From JASLCR01 sp964407405 (GTDB lineage Bacteria > Patescibacteriota > Saccharimonadia > Saccharimonadales > Saccharimonadaceae): DNA of 64,000 nt. Under the pieces are notes generated by a model that did no database searches, was not told the DNA's origin, and saw only the letters and a list, made by a program, of their open reading frames with translations. The stretch spans positions 199,205 to 263,204 of the forward strand of contig CAYOVH010000002.1 in the NCBI GenBank assembly GCA_964407405.1. The letters run 5' to 3'. The translations under genes were made by a program, and so were the position numbers. Shown in pieces: positions 58,688 to 64,000 of the stretch; position 1 is the first letter of the stretch; every line of letters begins with the position of its first letter.

Positions 58688-59080
58688 TCTTGACTACCAG
58701 ACAGAGGGGGCGCAGTCGATTGCGTTGATTTTAGATCCGCCCGCTCAGTACGGTAGTCAAGAGGTTTCGATCGAATGCACGGGTGCTAGTAGTAGATTTT
58801 CCATGTAAGTTTTGCCTATGCCCGACTCTCACGTGCTATCGGGTGCTACTAGCACTACTACGTTCAATCTGTTTGTATGCACTCGCTAAGGGCACTAAGG
58901 ACTCTGATACTTGCAAATATGAGCGGTTATTCTCCGCATAACTAAGATGTTAATAGTCCAGTCGCCCCTAGAGGGTGCATACAATGTTCAATAGCTTGCA
59001 GGGTAGCTAGCGGTACGCAAGTATATCGCCGAGCAGTACGACAGTGACGGCACTACCAACTACCGTGTAGGCTATTGAAC
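58688..59080. ncRNA. Structured array B: four consecutive closed-stem modules
   Basis: R4: TCTTGACTACC/GGTAGTCAAGA (58688-58698, 58752-58762) with inner GGGCG/CGCCC and CGCA/TGCG. R5: GTGCTAGTAG/CTACTAGCAC (58783-58792, 58846-58855) with inner CCCGA/TCGGG. R6: TGTATGCAC/GTGCATACA (58874-58882, 58975-58983) with GGACT/AGTCC and GCGG/CCGC arms. R7: GTTCAATAGC/GCTATTGAAC (58986-58995, 59071-59080) with CTTGC/GCAAG, GCCG/CGGC and CTA/TAG arms, cloverleaf-like. No open frame. Lies upstream of the leftward early operon. Strand not settled. Confidence 0.6.
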
Positions 59081-59422
59081 TGATAAAGCATTTCTCTTGG
59101 CGTCTATTCGCGTGTTCCCTTGTCCTACACCGTCCCTCGAATACTTCTCGGCTCAGACTTTGGTATTTACAGATTTGCGTTGTTAAAGAGTTGTGATTTC
59201 GACTATCTAGTTATCTCAACACTGGCTCTCATAAGCTCCGGTGAGCGTTCAATAGTCAAGGCTCTTGTGAAACCTTTGGAAGTATCAAAATCTGAATTGA
59301 CGCTCCCACTTGGGATCAAAAAAACCGCCTCGTAGTGAGACGGTTTCTATTGGTAGGTGGGCCAGCACTACGAGTCATCGTAGGGCAAATAAAAATGCCC
59401 GGCACATTGTCGGGCTGAATTA
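59081..59422 (-). terminator. Right-end region: two leftward terminators and the 25-bp inverted repeat
   Basis: A plus-strand open frame 59120-59335 has only a TTG start and no recognisable protein, so I leave it out. Leftward terminators: GCCCG/CGGGC then ATTTTTATTT (59415-59397) and AAACCGTCTC/GAGGCGGTTT then TTTTG (59346-59322). They shield the prophage from the orphaned tRNA promoter. A stem TATTCG/CGAATA lies at about 59105-59145. Confidence 0.65.
59283..59307. repeat. 25-bp repeat, inverted copy of 26540-26564
   Basis: Exact reverse complement of the sequence at 26540-26564. On the circular phage genome the two copies flank attP and int. Confidence 0.9.
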
Positions 59423-59467
59423 GTTTACAAAACAGCTGCTCTAACCAACTGAGCTAAAGCGGCGTAC
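59423..59467. repeat. Attachment site, right copy (attR)
   Basis: Same 45 bp as attL: the 5' half of tRNA-Thr(TGT) on the minus strand, cut off within the anticodon loop. It cannot form a tRNA. Confidence 0.93.
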
Positions 59468-59473
59468 CAAAGT

Positions 59474-59503
59474 ATTGTAACAGATAAGACCTTGTTTGGA
59501 CAA
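59474..59503 (-). promoter_or_regulatory. Original promoter of tRNA-Thr(TGT), now orphaned
   Basis: Minus strand TTGTCC (59503-59498), 18-bp spacer, TACAAT (59479-59474), 11 bp before the tRNA 5' end. It now drives only the tRNA 5' half and then phage terminators. Confidence 0.7.
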
Positions 59504-59508
59504 GATGG

Positions 59509-60279
59509 CTAGATATCAAAAATTTGTTCAAATTCGGCATAGCTCGTGGCAACGTAGTCTGCCGGTATCATCGCATTGATGAATTCTTCTCGGCTGTGAC
59601 GGGTTGTGATCGCACAAGCATAGAGCCCAGCGGCCTTGGCGGCCATGATGCCGCGAGGATCATCCTCAAAGACGCATACGCGAGACTTAATATCATCGTG
59701 AAGTTGAAAGCTTGAGAAAGCTTTGATGAAGACTTCCGGGTCTGGTTTTGCCTTAACAACATCTTCGACGGAGATGATTCGTGCATCTGGTAGAAGCTTC
59801 CGCAGATCTTTTGTTTGGAGGTAAGTTACGATATCGCTACGCTTGGCTGAGCTGCCAATGGCGATGTTCCCATTCGTTAATACTGACATTTTGTTGACGA
59901 AACTTGTCGATCCCGGCACTTCTTTGACATTCGTCTCGAGAAGGCCTCGGTATAATTGATCTTTTCGTCTGGTTATTTCCACCATCAACTCATCACTCGT
60001 GTCTGGTTCATCCGGATTGTGACGCAGACCAACGATACATAGCATATTCCATAGAGCATAGGTGAAAGTAGTAACTTTTGCAGTCATGAAGCCGGAGACG
60101 CTCTGCTCGATTGTAGCATTTTTAAGTACGTCAATTCCGTATCTTTCGCCGACTTCGTGAACTGCCTGCAAACGCAATCGCTCGTGATTACCAACCCGTC
60201 CTTCGGCATAGTCATTATCGAGCAGTGTATCGTCGAGGTCAAAAATGACACCAGCAGGTCTGAACGGAACTGTCGTCAT
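59509..60279 (-). CDS. HAD-family hydrolase
   Basis: 256 residues. Motif I FDLDDTLLDN (nucleophile Asp), motif II IAIGSSAKRSD, motif III Lys in VVKAKPDPEVF, motif IV FEDDPRGIMAAKAAG. A phosphatase or phosphomutase; substrate unknown. Coupled to the TPR gene by TAATG. Before phage entry it followed just behind the tRNA-Thr gene. Confidence 0.92.
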   Translation of the reverse strand: MTTVPFRPAGVIFDLDDTLLDNDYAEGRVGNHERLRLQAVHEVGERYGIDVLKNATIEQSVSGFMTAKVTTFTYALWNMLCIVGLRHNPDEPDTSDELMVEITRRKDQLYRGLLETNVKEVPGSTSFVNKMSVLTNGNIAIGSSAKRSDIVTYLQTKDLRKLLPDARIISVEDVVKAKPDPEVFIKAFSSFQLHDDIKSRVCVFEDDPRGIMAAKAAGLYACAITTRHSREEFINAMIPADYVATSYAEFEQIFDI

Positions 60280-60935
60280 TACATTACGACGCGTCGTGGT
60301 TGCTTGATGCGACGGGCTTTGCCTTCGGGGATGATCATGCGGCTGGCTTGCTCGCGTAGTTTGGCTGCGAGCTCATCGTTGTCACCGACGCGTTCATAGG
60401 CATCTGCCAAGATAGAGAGAGTCTGAGGATTTTTCTCTAGCTCAACCGCTCGCTCCAGGCTAGCGAGCATTTTTCTTGGATGCTCCAGCTTTTCTTGTAC
60501 TTTGGCGTAGGCAATATGGCGTGCTGCAAGGTCTTCCTCGATGGTGAGAGCTTGCTCAAACGCCAGAGCTGCCTTGTCGTATTTGCCTGTCTCGAAATAG
60601 ATCAATCCAACGTTATGGAGACTTGAAGCGCTTGGCTCTAGGCTTTGCGCAATCTCAAAGCATTCGATGGCATCCTTGAAGGCCTGCTGCTTGGCATAGA
60701 GGATGCCAAGACGATTATAGGCCGTTGCATTGCGCTCATCTACTCTAAGAATAGTGAGTAGTGCCTTTTCGGCACGTAAATAACGGCGGTCACGCAGGGC
60801 TTCTTGGGCGATTTCCCAGAGGCGATCGAGCTTATCGGAGAGCTTTGAAGGTAGATCAGCAACGACTTCGCCAAACGTCTGGCGTTTATTGATTGCCAAG
60901 CCGGCGAAAATGATTACGAGGAGAAGACCTAACAT
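60279..60935 (-). CDS. TPR-repeat membrane-anchored protein
   Basis: 218 residues. N-terminal hydrophobic helix (1-12, LGLLLVIIFAGLAI) then about four TPR repeats (e.g. ATAYNRLGILYAKQQAFKDA, SLHNVGLIYFETGKYDKAAL). Protein-protein scaffold. Between the HAD and holB-like genes. Confidence 0.85.
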   Translation of the reverse strand: MLGLLLVIIFAGLAINKRQTFGEVVADLPSKLSDKLDRLWEIAQEALRDRRYLRAEKALLTILRVDERNATAYNRLGILYAKQQAFKDAIECFEIAQSLEPSASSLHNVGLIYFETGKYDKAALAFEQALTIEEDLAARHIAYAKVQEKLEHPRKMLASLERAVELEKNPQTLSILADAYERVGDNDELAAKLREQASRMIIPEGKARRIKQPRRVVM

Positions 60936-60951
60936 ATATTCTTGTCCCTTA

Positions 60952-61761
60952 TTATACCACAGCGTTCATGAGGTGGAGCTTTATGTTGCCGCCATTTTGA
61001 ATATCCTGGTGACAACGCAGGAGCGCGCTAATCAGCGTGGCGGTGTGTTTGTCTGGCTGACGGATTAATGTACGGATAGTCGTTTCTATCAACTGCAGGG
61101 CATTTTTACGATCAAGGGGGGCCTTCATGATCGCTACAGCGCGATGGTATTTTTTGGCATCAAGGAGTTTGCGGACGAGTTGCATACGAGCCTTTGCTGA
61201 TTCAAAATATTGGTCGTCGCCGACCAATCTCGTTAGCTCTGCAGGTAATCCATCAGCGATAAATTGCAATTGTGTCTGCTTTTCTGTAGATTGCGGCGGA
61301 AGGGTTGCTAGAAATTCTTTTGATTCTGCGGAGCTAAGCACGGGAAAATGGTACGCCTGAAGGCGCGAGCGGACAGTCGGCAGTAGGCGCTCCGGACGAT
61401 GGGACGTCAAGATGAAATGAGTGCTGGAGGTCGGCTCTTCCAGGAGTTTTAAAAAGCTGTTTTGTGCTGGCAGGCTCATCGCGTCGGCATCGTCAAGGAT
61501 AATGATCCGGTGCTCGGTTGCCTGAGTGCGAGTATCGGTATAAAGCTCGCGGATAGTATCGATGCTGATCTGAGGGACAGTACTGGCCTTCGTCCGTAAT
61601 TGAGGTGAGATGACGCGAGTCGTGCCATGAGAAGCACCAAGCGTACGTGCGATTGTCTGGAGGCCAATCCCCTCCTCTCCTGTCAAGAGAACGGCATTTG
61701 GCAAAATTTTGGACAACCTCTCGACGATGAGACTTCCCTGTTTGCTGAGTGCAAGCTTCAT
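60952..61761 (-). CDS. holB: DNA polymerase III delta'-like subunit
   Basis: 269 residues. Clamp-loader fold with HRIIILDDADAMSLPAQNSF followed by LKLLEEPTSSTHFIL and SHRPERLLPTVRSRLQ (SRC-like). The P-loop is degenerate (GEEGIGLQT, no Lys), as in ATP-inactive delta'. Works with DnaX, whose gene starts at the left edge. Four-base overlap with the rluD-like gene. Confidence 0.85.
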   Translation of the reverse strand: MKLALSKQGSLIVERLSKILPNAVLLTGEEGIGLQTIARTLGASHGTTRVISPQLRTKASTVPQISIDTIRELYTDTRTQATEHRIIILDDADAMSLPAQNSFLKLLEEPTSSTHFILTSHRPERLLPTVRSRLQAYHFPVLSSAESKEFLATLPPQSTEKQTQLQFIADGLPAELTRLVGDDQYFESAKARMQLVRKLLDAKKYHRAVAIMKAPLDRKNALQLIETTIRTLIRQPDKHTATLISALLRCHQDIQNGGNIKLHLMNAVV

Positions 61762-62579
61762 GTCATCTCCTCGTCAAACTCCGTCGGCAATGGGGCCTCA
61801 AAGATCATACGTCTGCCTCCAGGTAAGGTGACTTCGAGACTGGTAGCATGGAGGAAGAGTCTTTTGGCAGGTTTTCCGTATATCTTATCCCCTCTGATCG
61901 GTGAGCCAAGGTAAGCCGCGTGAACGCGCAGCTGGTGAGTGCGGCCGGTGCGAGGCATGAATCGTACGAGTGTTCTCTTTTTTGTAGCTTGAACGGTTTC
62001 GTATGCGGTAGTGGCTGACTTACCGTTGGGATCAATCTTGAATTGGCTCGGTTTTTTGGGGTTGCGGCCGATCGGAAGATCGATCAAGGCTGCTGGTTCC
62101 TTTGGTGTGCCGTCCAGGATCGCGGTATAATTTTTCTTGACTTTTCGATCTTGAAATTGCTTGATGAGAAATTTTGCTGTTTCAGGATTTTTGGCGCCGA
62201 TCAGCACCCCCGATGTATCGCGATCAAGCCGGTGCACGATGCCTGGGCGGTTGGTCTCTCGGGCATAGCTTGTCTTGGGGCGGAAAAATTCGGCGACGCT
62301 AAACTCTTCGTTTAGAGCACCCTTGGCGTGCGTCAGTATACCAGCTGGCTTGTTGATGACGATGACACTATCATCCTCGTAGATAATCGGTAGGGTTTCG
62401 GACGAAAAATCGGTCTTGCTCGGGATGTGCTCTGATACTTCATCGTCTTCGCCTAAGCTACAGCTGGGATCTTTGATGATCTCTCCATTGACAGATACAT
62501 AACCAAGTTTGATGTATTTTTGCCACAGAGACCGGGAGTATTCCGGCCAATATTCGGCCATGTATTGGTCGAGACGCAT
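61758..62579 (-). CDS. RluD-family pseudouridine synthase
   Basis: 273 residues. N-terminal S4 domain (RLDQYMAEYWPEYSRSLWQK), catalytic GIVHRLDRDTSGVLIGAK with Asp, and FMPRTGRTHQLRVHAAYLGS. Modifies rRNA or tRNA uridines; the exact site is not told by sequence. Shares one base with trpS. Confidence 0.93.
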   Translation of the reverse strand: MRLDQYMAEYWPEYSRSLWQKYIKLGYVSVNGEIIKDPSCSLGEDDEVSEHIPSKTDFSSETLPIIYEDDSVIVINKPAGILTHAKGALNEEFSVAEFFRPKTSYARETNRPGIVHRLDRDTSGVLIGAKNPETAKFLIKQFQDRKVKKNYTAILDGTPKEPAALIDLPIGRNPKKPSQFKIDPNGKSATTAYETVQATKKRTLVRFMPRTGRTHQLRVHAAYLGSPIRGDKIYGKPAKRLFLHATSLEVTLPGGRRMIFEAPLPTEFDEEMT

Positions 62580-63613
62580 TAATTTTCTTTCGGGCGAAGG
62601 CCGACGGCTTGCTGCACCTTCAGTAGCGTGGTATCTGCCTGTTCGTTCATTGCTCGTTCTGAAGCCTCAAGCCTTGCGAGTACACTTGTATCATCAACGT
62701 CGGCAAGTTTGGCCTGAAAATCAGTCAAAAAATTCTTTATTTCGTCCGCTACGACCATCTTGAAGTCACCATAACGTGTCTCGCCAACAAATTGTGCGGC
62801 AGTAGCTTCGACAGCTTGACCTCGCAAAAGCGCAAGGATCTCAAGTAGATTGCTGATGCCTGGCTGCTGCGTACGATCAAGCTGTACATTTGCCTTGTCG
62901 TCGGTGGTTGCGTTCATTATCTTTTTGGCGGCCTCATCAGGGCTATCACCGAGAAATATAACACCTTTGCCAGTACCGTCTGACTTGCTCATTTTTTTTG
63001 TAGGATCGACAAGGTCCATGATACGCAGACCTTGGTCTTTACCGAAAAACTCGTGCTGTTTGGCTACTGGCTCGGGGACAACAAACAGCTCGCCAAAACG
63101 GCTATTCATGCGCTCGGCAATATCGCGGGTAAACTCTAAGTGCTGTGTTTGGTCATCCCCTACTGGGACGTACTTGGAGCCATAAAGCAGGATATCTGCA
63201 GCCATCAGTACTGGATAGTTGAACAGACCTACGCTTACCTCATCATTATCACGAGACTTGTCTTTAAATTGCGTCATACGGCCCATTTGGCCGAAGCCGG
63301 TGAAACAGTCAAGTATCCACGTTAACTCACTATGCGCCGGTACATAGCTCTGTCGGTAGATATGGATGTTGTCATTGTCAAGCGGCAGGCCAGCAGCTAC
63401 AAAGAGCCTGGCGTTATGTAATATCTGCTGATATAGCCGCTCATGATCAATCGGCGTCGTAAAGCTATGCAGATCGGGAATAAACATGTTGATCTGATAC
63501 TCATCTGAGTGTTTTATCGCCATATCAACAATCGGCAACATGCCACCGAAATAGTTGCCGAGGGTCAGGTCATTGTTGGCGCGTAGTCCGGTGAGAATTA
63601 CGGAGTCTGTCAT
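62579..63613 (-). CDS. trpS: Tryptophanyl-tRNA synthetase
   Basis: 344 residues. HIGH-like LTLGNYFGGM near residue 16, AADILLYGSKYVPVGDDQTQ, and KKMSKSDG. Charges tRNA-Trp, whose gene is at 16858. Normal length. Confidence 0.96.
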   Translation of the reverse strand: MTDSVILTGLRANNDLTLGNYFGGMLPIVDMAIKHSDEYQINMFIPDLHSFTTPIDHERLYQQILHNARLFVAAGLPLDNDNIHIYRQSYVPAHSELTWILDCFTGFGQMGRMTQFKDKSRDNDEVSVGLFNYPVLMAADILLYGSKYVPVGDDQTQHLEFTRDIAERMNSRFGELFVVPEPVAKQHEFFGKDQGLRIMDLVDPTKKMSKSDGTGKGVIFLGDSPDEAAKKIMNATTDDKANVQLDRTQQPGISNLLEILALLRGQAVEATAAQFVGETRYGDFKMVVADEIKNFLTDFQAKLADVDDTSVLARLEASERAMNEQADTTLLKVQQAVGLRPKEN

Positions 63614-63636
63614 TATGTCTATTATACCCTATCCAT

Positions 63637-63867
63637 TTAGCAGAAGCTGCCCTTATCTGGCATGCGCCTGATCTTTCTCGGTGGTTCGAGCTCTTCCACG
63701 ACGATCAGTCCGGAGCGAATGGCTGCGTTGATGGAATCCTCAGGAGTCATGTCGTAGTTGGCCAATCTAAATGCTTCTTGCGCTAGGCCAGACATTATAT
63801 ACAGGTTAGCTCGTTCGGTAGCCGTGACGACTATCGGTAAATCACCTTTATTGTGCCTACTGTTCAT
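63637..63867 (-). CDS. Small protein of unknown function
   Basis: 76 residues (RANLYIMSGLAQEAFRLANY, DSINAAIRSGLIVVEELEPP) with a basic end. AGGAG site. 23 bp upstream of trpS. No family recognised. Confidence 0.65.
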   Translation of the reverse strand: MNSRHNKGDLPIVVTATERANLYIMSGLAQEAFRLANYDMTPEDSINAAIRSGLIVVEELEPPRKIRRMPDKGSFC

Positions 63868-63895
63868 TAAGTTCTCCTTATATTATTTTACTTAA

Positions 63896-63920
63896 AAACC
63901 CGCCGTGTGCTGGCGGGTTT
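63896..63920. terminator. Bidirectional terminator at the right edge
   Basis: AAACCCGCC-gtgtgct-GGCGGGTTT with A/T-rich flanks. 63921-64000 holds nothing I can name. Confidence 0.8.
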
Positions 63921-64000
63921 ACTCTTTAGATGTGTCTACAACACACGGAACAAACCGCCAGGTGAACTGTCGGTAAACCAATATGCTTTATGGAGCAATC

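Larger units (their letters stand above)
24926..59467. mobile_element. Integrated tailed-phage genome (about 34.5 kb)
   Basis: Bounded by a 45-bp perfect direct repeat that is the 5' half of tRNA-Thr(TGT) plus 4 flanking bases. It holds a tyrosine integrase next to the left end and complete head, tail, packaging, lysis and early modules in HK97-like siphophage order. It is more AT-rich than the flanks. Almost all genes run leftward. It looks complete; the visible damage is a frameshifted HNH gene, a possible frameshift in a transglycosylase and one assembly gap. Confidence 0.95.

Noticed and set aside
59120..59335. 71-residue plus-strand open frame near the right prophage end
   Set aside because: TTG start only; overlaps the 25-bp repeat and a terminator; composition is not protein-like.
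59423..59463. Second tRNA-Thr gene
   Set aside because: Only the 5' half as far as the anticodon loop is present; it is the attR repeat.

Overview
Kind of organism. The host part looks like a compact genome of the Candidate Phyla Radiation, most likely Candidatus Saccharibacteria (TM7). This is inferred from gene content and style, not from a search: a dTTP-supply block (tdk, tmk, dcd, folA, thyA), a GT4-GH57-GH15 glucan operon, a cysteine-free L33, an L1 with a long N-terminal extension, many short genes of unknown function, and several promoters whose -10 lies 6-12 bases before the start codon (candidate leaderless mRNAs). The standard genetic code works throughout. A run of exactly 100 N (54592-54691) shows the sequence is a scaffold.

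Layout. 1-24970 is host: the dnaX start, nucleotide metabolism, rplJ-rplL, an isolated rplA and rplK with a candidate ncRNA between them, nusG-secE, a GT2 glycosyltransferase, an orphan histidine kinase, tRNA-Trp, the glucan operon, rpmG, a decayed acetyltransferase, a RidA/Nudix cluster, and tRNA-Thr(GGU), tRNA-Tyr and tRNA-Thr(UGU). 24926-59467 is an integrated, more AT-rich tailed-phage genome of about 34.5 kb, bounded by a 45-bp direct repeat made of the 5' half of tRNA-Thr(UGU). 59468-64000 is host again: HAD phosphatase, TPR protein, HolB-like protein, RluD-family synthase, TrpS.

Prophage. Nearly all genes run leftward. From right to left: a recombination/early block (Sak4-like ATPase, NinB-like protein, transglycosylase, HNH nuclease, repeat protein with a DUF6745-like C-terminus, cytosine-C5 methyltransferase), small membrane and redox proteins, a cargo block (two GT2-like glycosyltransferases, a nitroreductase, a Stealth-like transferase), terminase, portal, head fibre, a ClpP protease fused to the major capsid protein, connectors, tail genes, lysis genes and a tyrosine integrase. 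A rightward two-gene operon (29225-30102) inside the tail region is probably expressed in the lysogen behind an attenuator-like leader.

Most interesting points. (1) A 33-bp inverted repeat flanks two opposed, in-frame alternative C-terminal cassettes of a tail-fibre/receptor-binding gene: a DNA-inversion host-range switch. (2) Two groups of consecutive multi-branched structured modules, each closed by a 9-19 bp stem, lie upstream of leftward operons (50922-51342 and 58688-59080). (3) The phage supplies the 5' half of tRNA-Thr and a new upstream region and cuts the native tRNA promoter off. (4) A conserved motif of about 20 bp sits before seven leftward structural genes and looks like a phage late-promoter element. 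These are sequence-based proposals with no experimental or database support here.
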